A stretch of DNA of 64,000 nucleotides. Source: Colwellia sp. Arc7-D. Lineage in GTDB: Bacteria; Pseudomonadota; Gammaproteobacteria; Enterobacterales; Alteromonadaceae. The number at the start of each line of letters is the position of its first letter. Positions within the stretch are counted from its first letter, which is position 1. The position numbers were made by a program, and so were the translations under genes. This document shows, one piece after another, positions 52,473 to 60,981 of the stretch. Below the pieces are notes generated by a model. It was not told where the DNA came from. It was given only the letters and a program-made list of their open reading frames with translations, and ran no database searches. The stretch spans positions 1,426,001-1,490,000 of the forward strand of contig NZ_CP028924.1 of NCBI RefSeq assembly GCF_003061515.1, given 5' to 3'.

Positions 52473-53453
52473 ATGAAAAATATAAACTTTGTTAGCTTAT
52501 TATGCTTCGCTTCGGCTTTATGTATCAGCACTAGTAATGCCGCTGAACTTGCTTATGTTACCAATGAGAAAGACGATAATATTTCGGTGATCGACTTAAG
52601 CCAAAATAAAGTCATCAAAACCATACCTGTTGGTGAGCGACCGCGCGGCATTATTTTTAATAAACAACACACGCTTGCCTACATTTGTGCCAGCGAGTCA
52701 GACCGAATTCAAATTTTAGACCTTAATACTGAGCAAATTGTTGGTGAATTGCCTTCAGGTGAAGACCCTGAAACTATCGCATTACACCCAAACGGTAAAA
52801 TTATTTATACCTCGAATGAAGATGATGCGCTACTTACTGTTATTGATATTGAAACAGCAACCGTTATTGCTCAAATTGATGTCGGGGTTGAGCCTGAGGG
52901 TTTAGCGGTTAGTCCTGATGGAAAAATTGTGGTGGTTACCTCAGAAACCACCAATATGGTGCATTGGATACACACTGAAAATAATACCAACTTTGCCAAC
53001 ACGTTAGTTGGCGCTCGGCCTCGTTCGGCTAAATTTACTGACGACGGAAAGTTTCTATGGGTTAGCTCTGAAATTGGCGGGGCAGTGGTGGTGCTTGACG
53101 TGAATACACAAGAAATTGTTAAAGAGTTTACTTTTGCTATTCGCGGCATTCACCGTGACCGAGTGCAACCTGTGGGCATAGAATTATCAAGCGATGGTCG
53201 TTACGCTTTTGTGGCGCTTGGCCCAGCAAATCATGTGGCGGTTATCGACCGTAAAACCATGGAAGTCGATAAATATTTGTTAGTAGGTCGCCGTGTTTGG
53301 CAATTGGCCTTTAATGATGATCAAAGCCAATTGTTAACAACCAATGGCATTAGTGGTGATGTTTCGGTGATAGATGTTAAACAAATGAAGGTGACTAAAT
53401 CCATCAAAGTAGGGCGTTATCCGTGGGGCGTAGTGATACGAAGCGTGCCATGA
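52473..53453 (+). CDS. PQQ-associated YVTN beta-propeller protein
   Basis: The 326-residue protein has a signal peptide (cleaved near SNAAE) and repeated YVTN/NHL-like blades (AYVTNEKDDNISVIDL, AYICASESDRIQILDL, IYTSNEDDALLTVIDI, LTTNGISGDVSVIDV), forming a seven-bladed propeller. It belongs to the group linked to PQQ-dependent catabolism and exporter genes. It is probably periplasmic and binds a ligand or protein rather than acting as an enzyme. The stop overlaps the next gene start (ATGA). Confidence 0.92.
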   Translation: MKNINFVSLLCFASALCISTSNAAELAYVTNEKDDNISVIDLSQNKVIKTIPVGERPRGIIFNKQHTLAYICASESDRIQILDLNTEQIVGELPSGEDPETIALHPNGKIIYTSNEDDALLTVIDIETATVIAQIDVGVEPEGLAVSPDGKIVVVTSETTNMVHWIHTENNTNFANTLVGARPRSAKFTDDGKFLWVSSEIGGAVVVLDVNTQEIVKEFTFAIRGIHRDRVQPVGIELSSDGRYAFVALGPANHVAVIDRKTMEVDKYLLVGRRVWQLAFNDDQSQLLTTNGISGDVSVIDVKQMKVTKSIKVGRYPWGVVIRSVP

Positions 53454-54178
53454 GTATAGTTACTCATCAACTTAGTTTTCATTATGGTAAAAAAACGGCA
53501 ATTGATAATTTAAGCCTAAAAATTAACAGTGGTTTTAACGTGTTACTTGGGCCAAATGGAGCTGGGAAAAGTACCTTATTTTCAATGTTAACAGGCCTTT
53601 CTCAAGCAGGTACTGGTAGTGTTAATATTAATGGTTATGACCTTAAAGAAAATCGCTCTAAAATCATGCGTTCGATGGGCGTGGTTTTTCAGCAAAGTAC
53701 GCTAGATTTAGATTTATCTGTAAAACAAAATTTAGTTTATTATGCCGCGTTGCATGGCATTTCAGCATCGCAAGCATTAAACAATATCAGCGATATATTA
53801 TCGCAATTACAATTAACGCAGCGACTTAATGACAAAGTACGTTCATTAAATGGTGGTCATCGTCGTCGAGTTGAAATTGCCCGCGCGTTAATTCATCAAC
53901 CCAAAGTCTTGTTGTTAGATGAAGCTACCGTTGGCTTAGACATTGATAGCAGAAAAATGATCACTGAATATGTAGGCAAACTCTGCAAAGATTTAGATAT
54001 TTGCGTGTTATGGGCTACTCATTTAATTGATGAAATAGCCGAGAATGATCAACTTATACTGATCAACGAAGGAAAAATCACCGCACAGGGTTTAAGTCGA
54101 GAGTTATGTAATACGCATAACGTTGACGATATATATCAGCTGTATCGCCGATTAACTACTAGTACGGAGCTTATCTAA
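53450..54178 (+). CDS. ABC exporter ATP-binding protein of the PQQ alcohol dehydrogenase system
   Basis: The 242-residue ATPase has Walker A GPNGAGKST, Q-loop VVFQQSTLDLDL, a signature region SLNGGHRRRVEIARAL (LNGGH in place of the usual LSGGQ, typical of this subgroup), Walker B VLLLDEAT and the switch His in WATHLIDE. The ATG at 53450 overlaps the propeller stop; an upstream in-frame start at 53423 is inside that gene and unlikely. With the next gene it forms an ABC-2 type exporter; the cargo is unknown, possibly a product or co-factor of alcohol oxidation. Confidence 0.93.
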   Translation: MSIVTHQLSFHYGKKTAIDNLSLKINSGFNVLLGPNGAGKSTLFSMLTGLSQAGTGSVNINGYDLKENRSKIMRSMGVVFQQSTLDLDLSVKQNLVYYAALHGISASQALNNISDILSQLQLTQRLNDKVRSLNGGHRRRVEIARALIHQPKVLLLDEATVGLDIDSRKMITEYVGKLCKDLDICVLWATHLIDEIAENDQLILINEGKITAQGLSRELCNTHNVDDIYQLYRRLTTSTELI

Positions 54179-54960
54179 TGAGCAGCCAATATCTGTATTG
54201 TTTTAATGGCATTGTTAAACGTGAAGTTTTACGCTTTTTTCAACAACGTTCTCGCTTACTTAGCGCACTCGTTAGGCCTTTATTGTGGTTAGTAGTATTT
54301 GCAGCAGGTTTCAGGGCAGCACTAGGTGTGTCAATTATGGAACCTTACGGCACTTATATTACCTATCAACAATATATTACCCCTGGTCTTTGCTGCATGA
54401 TCATTTTATTTAACGGCATGCAAAGCTCGCTTTCTATGGTTTATGATCGCGAAATGGGTAGCATGAAAGTGCTATTAATGAGCCCATTACCACGCCCATA
54501 CCTATTGTGTTGTAAGTTAATTGCCAGTGCTTTGTTGTCGCTTTTACAAGTTGTTATTTTTTTACTTTTTGCCCAATTAGTTGATGTAGATATTCCACTG
54601 CTAGGTTATTTGAGTGCAATACCCGCTATTTTCTTGATTGCGTTTTTTCTTGGCGCGTTGGGGCTGATGTTGTCTAACTTGATTAAACAATTAGAGAACT
54701 TTGCTGGCGTGATGAATTTTGTTATTTTCCCAATGTTTTTTCTATCTAGTGCTTTGTACCCGCTTTGGAAAATGAAAGAAGCGAGCATTTGGCTATATTG
54801 GCTTTGCCAGTTTAACCCTTTTACAGCCTGTGTTGAGTTATTAAGATTTGCACTTTATGGGCAATTGAATTTTTCGGCACTGTTAACGGTATTAATTGCC
54901 ACCAGCATTGCATCATTTTTTGCGCTGATGAGTTTTAAGCCACAGCTTGGGCGTAAGTAA
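54178..54960 (+). CDS. pedC: ABC-2 type permease of the PQQ alcohol dehydrogenase system (PedC-like)
   Basis: The 260-residue inner-membrane protein has about six helices and the ABC-2 pattern (KREVLRFFQQRSRLLSALVRPLLWLVVFAAGF, GMQSSLSMVYDREMGSMKVLLMSPLPR). It starts at the last base of the ATPase stop codon (TAATG), so the pair is translationally coupled. It is the last gene of the operon and converges on merA. No clear terminator was found in the 96-base gap. Confidence 0.92.
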   Translation: MSSQYLYCFNGIVKREVLRFFQQRSRLLSALVRPLLWLVVFAAGFRAALGVSIMEPYGTYITYQQYITPGLCCMIILFNGMQSSLSMVYDREMGSMKVLLMSPLPRPYLLCCKLIASALLSLLQVVIFLLFAQLVDVDIPLLGYLSAIPAIFLIAFFLGALGLMLSNLIKQLENFAGVMNFVIFPMFFLSSALYPLWKMKEASIWLYWLCQFNPFTACVELLRFALYGQLNFSALLTVLIATSIASFFALMSFKPQLGRK

Positions 54961-55056
54961 AAATTAATTAAAATCACCATACTTAAGCTCAAGGTTGACG
55001 TTGGCATTGTGTTTTTAACGTAAACGATGAGCCTAAATTAACCGTGAACTATGGGA

Positions 55057-56670
55057 CTAACCTGCACAACATGAAAGTTCAGAGACATCCTTACTAAATG
55101 TTTGTGCACATAATTTTAGTCCTTCTACCATAGTTAAGTATGGAAATAGCTGTCCTGCAAGGTCATCAACTGTCATGTTATTATGCATAGCGAGTGCGGC
55201 ACTTTGTATCAACTCCCCACCTTCATGAGCAAGTATTTGTGCGCCAAGAATTTTACCTGTTGGCTTATCCGCTACTAGTTTAATGAACCCGTCCGTTTCA
55301 AAATTGGCTAATGCGCGTGGCACGTTTTCCATGTCTAATACTCGACTAATGACATTAAACCCATCTTTATTGGCTTGCTCTTCGGTTAAGCCTACGGTGG
55401 CAACTTGTGGATCGGTAAAGATAACAGCTGGCATTGTTGATAGGTCGAGCCTAGTATCCCCACCCGTCATATTTATACCCGCTCTACTACCCGCAGCGGC
55501 AGCAACATAAACAAATTGAGGCATAGTAGAGCAATCACCAGCGGCATAAATATTTGCCGTTGACGTTTCCATTTTATCATTGACTACGATGGCACCATTT
55601 CTTTGTGTTTCAACACCAACATTTTCTAGGCCAAGCTGAGCCGTATTTGCATGACGGCCAGTCGAGATAAGTAATTTGTCTGCTTTTAAAGTCCCTTCAT
55701 TAGTCTCTAATGAGAATGTACTTCCATCATGACTAACCTTATTCGCTTGTGTGTTATTAAGTACGCGAATGCCTTCTTTTTCAAAACACTCAGTTAACTT
55801 TTCGCCTAACAATGAGTCTTCTGCATACAATAAGGTATGACGTGCTAATACGGTAACATTGCTACCTAAACGTACATAAGCTTGGGCAATCTCTAAAGCG
55901 ATAACAGACGAGCCTATTACGATTAAACTCGCAGGTAACGCTTCAGCAAATAGTGCTTCTGTTGATATCCAATAGGGAGTCTCGGCTAATCCATTAATAG
56001 GCGGAATAGAAGGCGTAGATCCCGTTGCAATTAAGATACGATCTGCAATCAGTTCTTCATCACTTCCATCTGATTTTTTAACCAGTAAAGTATTTTCATT
56101 TTTAAAGCGTGCGTAACCTTTCAATAAGGTTAATGCTGGGTTGTTATCTAAGATTTTTTGATACTTAGCACCTCGCAACTCTTCAACACGTGATGTTTGT
56201 TGAAGCGCTAGTAACGAGCGGTTAATTTGAGGCTGACTATTTTCAAGACCATCAAATGGATTTTTGCGTTGCTGATGAGCCAATTGCGCAGCACGGATAA
56301 GTATCTTAGATGGCACGCACCCAACATTGACGCAACAGCCACCGATAATGTCTGCACCTTCGATCATGGTGACTCTTGCGCCACCTTCCGCAGCTTTAAT
56401 AGCACAAGCAAATGCTCCGGAGCCAGTACCGATAATAGCGACATGCAATTGTTTTGTTGTTGCAGCATCTAATTCCGAAACTGTATAGCCTAAAGCTTCA
56501 ATAGCATCAACAATTTCACACCGCTTAATGTCATCTACAGTTTCAATTTCAGCCATTGCATCAGGATATGAAATATTAATTGTCCATACTCCATCAATAG
56601 CTTTAACTGCTTTTTTAATCTGGTCGGCACAACGACTACAAGTCATACCCTTAATCGATAAAGTTATCAT
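55057..56670 (-). CDS. merA: Mercuric reductase MerA with one N-terminal HMA domain
   Basis: The 537-residue flavoenzyme reduces Hg(II) to volatile Hg(0) with NADPH. It shows an N-terminal metal-binding HMA domain (GMTCSRC, Cys 11 and 14), FAD-binding GTGSGAFACA, the redox pair in GGCCVNVGCVPSK (Cys 113 and 118), NADPH-binding VIGSSVIALE, FAD-binding NIYAAGDC and the C-terminal Cys pair 534-535 that accepts mercury from the solvent. All catalytic cysteines are present. It is the last gene of the mer operon. Confidence 0.97.
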   Translation of the reverse strand: MITLSIKGMTCSRCADQIKKAVKAIDGVWTINISYPDAMAEIETVDDIKRCEIVDAIEALGYTVSELDAATTKQLHVAIIGTGSGAFACAIKAAEGGARVTMIEGADIIGGCCVNVGCVPSKILIRAAQLAHQQRKNPFDGLENSQPQINRSLLALQQTSRVEELRGAKYQKILDNNPALTLLKGYARFKNENTLLVKKSDGSDEELIADRILIATGSTPSIPPINGLAETPYWISTEALFAEALPASLIVIGSSVIALEIAQAYVRLGSNVTVLARHTLLYAEDSLLGEKLTECFEKEGIRVLNNTQANKVSHDGSTFSLETNEGTLKADKLLISTGRHANTAQLGLENVGVETQRNGAIVVNDKMETSTANIYAAGDCSTMPQFVYVAAAAGSRAGINMTGGDTRLDLSTMPAVIFTDPQVATVGLTEEQANKDGFNVISRVLDMENVPRALANFETDGFIKLVADKPTGKILGAQILAHEGGELIQSAALAMHNNMTVDDLAGQLFPYLTMVEGLKLCAQTFSKDVSELSCCAG

Positions 56671-56708
56671 GCTAATACTTCCAATAATTATAAGTTAAAT
56701 TTCTCGTG

Positions 56709-57128
56709 TTATGCCGGGCATGAATCATCATCACAGCGACGACTTGCCGGAGAGGCCATATCCCATATCGACACAGCAACCATTAGCCCTAGCCCTGTAT
56801 AAGTTGCGTATGAACTCCAACCGTATTGAAACCATGGATATAATGATAATAAGACTAAAATCGGCCCAACTGATCCGAGCAAACTACGATGCCACTGGCG
56901 GTGACTAAACCAAGCTAGAATATTCACCACCAAAGCTAATGAAGCAAATAGTGGAAATAATGTGTTAACGAACAATCCTTCCCACTGTCCTAAAAAACCC
57001 ATACCTAAAGCGGCCGCAATATTGGCAATAGCAGGAAAACACATGGCACATCCCATCGCTGATACAACGGCTCCTAACGATCCAGCTTTGTCGCCAACAC
57101 GAGTAAGTAATTTCAAAGGATTAAACAT
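56709..57128 (-). CDS. merC: Mercury transporter MerC
   Basis: The 139-residue inner-membrane protein has four hydrophobic segments and the MerC pattern RVGDKAGSLGAVVSAMGCAMCFPAIA, with the Hg-binding Cys pair in the first helix (GCAMC), and GFLGQWEGLFVNTLFPLFA. A C-terminal cysteine pair (RRCDDDSC) is also present. MerC moves Hg(II) into the cytoplasm for MerA. It sits between merP and merA on the same strand. Confidence 0.93.
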   Translation of the reverse strand: MFNPLKLLTRVGDKAGSLGAVVSAMGCAMCFPAIANIAAALGMGFLGQWEGLFVNTLFPLFASLALVVNILAWFSHRQWHRSLLGSVGPILVLLSLYPWFQYGWSSYATYTGLGLMVAVSIWDMASPASRRCDDDSCPA

Positions 57129-57137
57129 AATTCCCCT

Positions 57138-57458
57138 CTATTTCTTTAATGTAGCTGGATAGCCAATATTGGTTGATGCTAACGCTATAGCTTCAATGTC
57201 AGTTTTTTTAGGGTCAAATGTAACGGTGGCTGTTTTATTCTCATAATTAACAGTCGCTTTTACAACACCTTCAACTTTCTCCATCGCTTTGCGTACAGTG
57301 ATGTGACACATTTTGCAGGTCATCTTTTCAATATTGAATAACTTTTCCGACATTACTGGAGCAGCTATAAAATTATCTTTTTCACTTACCGTTGCCACTG
57401 CATTCCCAAGAATAAATAGGGAGCTTAAAAGTAGGGTAATGCTAATAATATTTTTCAT
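57138..57458 (-). CDS. merP: Periplasmic mercury-binding protein MerP
   Basis: The 106-residue protein has a signal peptide (cut near NAVATV) and one HMA domain with KMTCKMCHITVRKAM, the two cysteines binding Hg(II). It passes mercury to MerT or MerC. The mature linker before the HMA domain is about 20 residues, slightly longer than in Tn501. The spacing to merC is nine bases. Confidence 0.93.
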   Translation of the reverse strand: MKNIISITLLLSSLFILGNAVATVSEKDNFIAAPVMSEKLFNIEKMTCKMCHITVRKAMEKVEGVVKATVNYENKTATVTFDPKKTDIEAIALASTNIGYPATLKK

Positions 57459-57512
57459 TTTTTATTCCTCTTCAAATTTAAATATACAAATATAAATTTA
57501 CTTATAGTCTTA

Positions 57513-57866
57513 TTATTCAACTATGTAATCTGCATAATATGGAAAACTCATCATTGCGATGAGGATAATACTGACTATCCAAAAAATGATGCGCTGTTTT
57601 TTTACTATCTTTGGATTAGCGCAAACTGCACCTTCTTCACATTTTTGTTCAGCAACATATAGTTTATGAAAAACAACAGCCAAGATAAGGAGGGTTATAG
57701 CGGAAAAATAGCCACTATAAGGTGCCATTGCCGTAAGGTTTCCGACCCATGCACCACCGAAACCGAGTGATAATAGTAGCAACGGACCGATGCAGCAGGC
57801 AGATGCACCAAGACCTGCTGTAATAGCTAACAATAAAGAACGATTTGATGTTGATGAATTTGACAT
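57513..57866 (-). CDS. merT: Mercury transporter MerT
   Basis: The 117-residue inner-membrane protein has three helices; the first contains the vicinal Cys pair in GASACCIGPLLLLSLG, and the loop between helices two and three holds a second pair (EQKCEEGAVCANP). It takes Hg(II) from MerP. The open frame extends to 57929, but that stretch contains the mer promoter and operator, so the start is MSNSSTSN at 57866. Confidence 0.94.
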   Translation of the reverse strand: MSNSSTSNRSLLLAITAGLGASACCIGPLLLLSLGFGGAWVGNLTAMAPYSGYFSAITLLILAVVFHKLYVAEQKCEEGAVCANPKIVKKQRIIFWIVSIILIAMMSFPYYADYIVE

Positions 57867-57897
57867 AACTAGATCCCATATAAAGATAATATGAGAT

Positions 57898-57929
57898 AGC
57901 TTAAACTCTGGGGTGTAGTCCAGAGTCAA
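57898..57929 (-). promoter_or_regulatory. mer operator-promoter (MerR type)
   Basis: On the minus strand there is TTGACT (57924-57929), a 20-base spacer and TAAGCT (57898-57903). The spacer and -35 hold the dyad ACTCTGG-N8-CCAGAGT (57905-57926). The long spacer with a central dyad is the hallmark of MerR-activated promoters. It drives merTPCA from within the merR-merT gap. Confidence 0.88.
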
Positions 57930-57964
57930 TAGGTAATTTAAATTAATTTATGATGGTGTTAATA

Positions 57965-58384
57965 TTAATTTTCCAGAAAACCTTTCTGAGATAATCCTTC
58001 GATAAAGCCGCACTGCTCTTCTTCAATGTCACTATGGCAGGTTGATATTAACTCGTCTAAAGCTGTTTGAATGGTAAGTAATCCCAATATTTGTTGTGCT
58101 ATTTTATTTCGTTTTTCTTGTGCTAGCGTTTGTACATCTCCGCAATTTTTATCACCTAAATTTAACAATTGCTTTATTTCTTCTAATGAAAAGCCAATTT
58201 GCTGAGCACGTTTTATAAAACGAATTCTATCTATACTCGAAGTGGGATAATGACGAAAACCACCCAGAGGCTTTTCAGGCTCAATGATTAAATTCTTACG
58301 TTGATAATGCCGTATTGTTTCAATATTTACATTAGCAGCTTTTGCTAACCGACCTATGGTTAAAGGTGAGTTCTTTCTATTCAT
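57965..58384 (-). CDS. merR: Mercury-responsive regulator MerR
   Basis: The 139-residue regulator has an N-terminal winged helix (LTIGRLAKAANVNIETIRHYQRKNL), the long dimer helix and three Hg-binding cysteines (GDKNCGD, STCHSD, EEQCGF) at the expected positions. MerR twists the long-spacer mer promoter to activate transcription when Hg(II) binds. It lies upstream of merT on the same strand rather than divergent as in Tn21/Tn501. Confidence 0.95.
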   Translation of the reverse strand: MNRKNSPLTIGRLAKAANVNIETIRHYQRKNLIIEPEKPLGGFRHYPTSSIDRIRFIKRAQQIGFSLEEIKQLLNLGDKNCGDVQTLAQEKRNKIAQQILGLLTIQTALDELISTCHSDIEEEQCGFIEGLSQKGFLEN

Positions 58385-58885
58385 ATGTATCAGATCTTTA
58401 TTGTAGACTGTTCTTATAGTACAGACTTAATATAGGCATGTATATTCAACCTCCTTAATGTCAACTAAGGAATGGCTACTTGTTTATGACTATTTTGTTA
58501 TCTTTAGTTGCCTATCAAGGCGAAGATAGAATTATGTCTTCTGAACATTGAAAAATAGCAAAAATAAATTGATGCTAAACCATGAACATATCTAGGGCAG
58601 TGCTAATCAAAATTTAATACTTTTTTGTTGGAGGGGATAATCCCGTTGCTTTCGTCCATATTCTATTTTTTAACAATAACTATGTGCTAAACCAAACTCG
58701 GTGAGTATCTTTATTTCGATACTAAAGCTTACTCAAAGAATGAAGCTCACTGCGACATCTGAGACTATTTTGAACTACTGTCAAAATAAACCCATAAACT
58801 TACTTTATTTAAGCATAAATTCAGTGAAACTTAAGTTTGGTTTGCTAACTTATTATTATTAAAAATAAAGTGGGCAATCTATAAA
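58385..58885. other. Non-coding region between divergent merR and response regulator
   Basis: About 500 AT-rich bases. I find no gene. It must contain promoters for merR and for the two-component operon, but none could be fixed with confidence. Confidence 0.5.
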
Positions 58886-59560
58886 TTGAAAGTATTAATT
58901 ATTGAAGATTCAACTTCATTGAGAAGAAGTTTAAAAATAGGCTTATCAAATTTAGGTTTCACTGTTGATGATACTGGTGATGGTTCTGAAGGGCTTAGTA
59001 TGGTGTTATCTGGTAAATATTCCTTATTAATTCTTGATTTGATGCTGCCATCTGTTGATGGAACAACTATTTTAAAAGCTATTAGAAAGGCCAATATTGA
59101 TATTCGTGTACTCATTTTATCAGCTAGAGATCTCACTGAAGATAAAATTGATGGATTATTAAATGGTGCAGATGATTACTTAACAAAACCGTTTTCATTT
59201 GATGAACTACATGTGCGCCTTCTATGCTTGATGCGCAGAGGTAGTTTAAACATCAATGACAGTAAAGTGTGTATTGGTTCGTTCACATTAGATATTCACT
59301 TAAAACAATTACATTGTAATAAGATAGATACGAATTTGACACCTAATGAATATAAATTAGTTGAGTGTTTATTTACAAATCAAGGTAAAGTTTTTTCGTC
59401 TGAAAAGTTAAGTGAGTATTTAGCTGGACAATATGATGCTGTTGCGAAAAATTCAATTGAAGCACATTTATCCTCTACTAGAAAAAAAATAAAAAGCTTG
59501 GGATATGAGCTGCCTATTAAAACCAAGCGCGGATTTGGATACTTTATTGAGACTAAATAA
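58886..59560 (+). CDS. OmpR/PhoB family response regulator
   Basis: The 224-residue regulator has a receiver domain (acidic pair near residues 7-8, phospho-Asp51 in LLILDLMLP, Lys in LTKPFSF) and a C-terminal winged helix (LTPNEYKLVECLF, SIEAHLSSTRKKIKSLGYELPIKTKRGFGY). The start is TTG: no ATG lies upstream in frame, and the protein begins exactly at the receiver's first strand (KVLIIED). Its stop overlaps the histidine kinase start (TAATG), giving a coupled two-component pair. Confidence 0.95.
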   Translation: MKVLIIEDSTSLRRSLKIGLSNLGFTVDDTGDGSEGLSMVLSGKYSLLILDLMLPSVDGTTILKAIRKANIDIRVLILSARDLTEDKIDGLLNGADDYLTKPFSFDELHVRLLCLMRRGSLNINDSKVCIGSFTLDIHLKQLHCNKIDTNLTPNEYKLVECLFTNQGKVFSSEKLSEYLAGQYDAVAKNSIEAHLSSTRKKIKSLGYELPIKTKRGFGYFIETK

Positions 59561-60981
59561 TGAATTCTATTAAGAAAAGGCTGAGTAGATATATTTCAAT
59601 TTCTATATCTATATTACTCGTAGGTATATTTCTTATTACAGATATCTTGGTAGATACATGGATTAGCAATGAGTTTGACCGTTCGATGAAAACTAAAGTC
59701 GGGTTACTCACAACACTTATTAGTGAAGATTTAGAAGGTGTTGATTTCGACTTCGCTGGTGAATTCATGCCTGAGTTTGAAGGGAAGAATGATCCTGAGT
59801 ACTACCAATTATGGCGTGAAAATAAAATATTTGAACGTTCCGACACCCTTGATTTATTTGAACTTCATGATCTGCCTAAAATAAATGTAAAGCTAAATGA
59901 AACAACAATACAAAACATTACATTACCCGATGGACGCTCTGGAAGAATGCTATTTATTAAGTTTATACCACAAGTAGACAGTGATATAAGAGAAGATTAT
60001 GGTGTTACAAAAGATGAATTTAGCAAAACACAAAAACCAATGGAGCTTGCTTACGCAATAAGTAATGAAGGACTAAACCAAATACTTTGGTTTGTAGATG
60101 TTATATTCATAATTACATCATTATTATCAATTTTTTCCGTTAAAATCATCGTCTCAAAAGTAGTTACAAGTGGATTAAAGCCGCTCGTGAAATTAAATAG
60201 AGAGCTGAAACAGATAAGCTTAAATTCTGACGTATCTTCCTTATCAACCGATAATTTACCTGATGAACTTATTGATATTGCAAACGGAATAAATGGCTTT
60301 ATCAGTGAAAATAAAAAGCTTTATTCCAGAGAAAAGAGGATAACGTCTGATATTGCCCATGAACTTAAAACGCCTATTGCAGAACTATTGAATTTAGCCG
60401 AAGTCGCCATAAAGTTCCCACATGAAAAGCAAATAACAGAGACTTTCCACCAAGACGTTTTTGAAATTTCTGAACGTTTAAAAAACATAGTTAACGGTAT
60501 TTTGTTACTGCAAAAAAGTAGCAACGCTGCCGAATTAGAGAAAAGGGAGTTAAATCTAAAAGAACTTATTCAGACTATTATTAAACGAGAAAATAAATCA
60601 GGAAGAAAAATAGATCAAACCTATGATGATTCACCATTAATGATTTTTACCAATGAAATAGCTATTGATACCATCCTTTCAAACTTAATTAATAACGCCA
60701 TTTACTACAGTCCTGATAATTCAATAATATCAATATCAGTGCTTGTTAACTCTGAACACAACTTAAATATTAAAATATGTAATACAAGTACTCATCAATA
60801 CGATAATGATGATTTAAATTCGTTTTTTGAGCCTTTATGGCAAAAAGATGAATCAAGAACATCATCACAACGCTTTGGACTTGGTTTAGCTATCGTAAAG
60901 TCATATAGTGAGAAAATTGGTGGCACTATATCTGTATCTAAAGAACAGGATCTGTTAATAACATTCACTTTAACATTATGA
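59560..60981 (+). CDS. Membrane sensor histidine kinase
   Basis: The 473-residue kinase has two membrane helices (about 13-33 and 164-190) around a periplasmic domain of about 130 residues rich in acidic residues. A HAMP-like linker, HisKA with SDIAHELKTPIAE (phospho-His near 267) and HATPase_c (NNAIYYS, FGLGLAIVKSYSE) follow. It is paired with the preceding OmpR-type regulator. Its stop overlaps the next gene start (ATGA), so the outer-membrane protein gene is co-expressed with its regulators. The signal sensed is unknown. Confidence 0.93.
   Translation: MNSIKKRLSRYISISISILLVGIFLITDILVDTWISNEFDRSMKTKVGLLTTLISEDLEGVDFDFAGEFMPEFEGKNDPEYYQLWRENKIFERSDTLDLFELHDLPKINVKLNETTIQNITLPDGRSGRMLFIKFIPQVDSDIREDYGVTKDEFSKTQKPMELAYAISNEGLNQILWFVDVIFIITSLLSIFSVKIIVSKVVTSGLKPLVKLNRELKQISLNSDVSSLSTDNLPDELIDIANGINGFISENKKLYSREKRITSDIAHELKTPIAELLNLAEVAIKFPHEKQITETFHQDVFEISERLKNIVNGILLLQKSSNAAELEKRELNLKELIQTIIKRENKSGRKIDQTYDDSPLMIFTNEIAIDTILSNLINNAIYYSPDNSIISISVLVNSEHNLNIKICNTSTHQYDNDDLNSFFEPLWQKDESRTSSQRFGLGLAIVKSYSEKIGGTISVSKEQDLLITFTLTL

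Noticed and set aside
57867..57929. N-terminal extension of MerT to 57929
   Set aside because: The stretch holds the mer promoter and dyad operator, and the shorter form has the normal MerT length.
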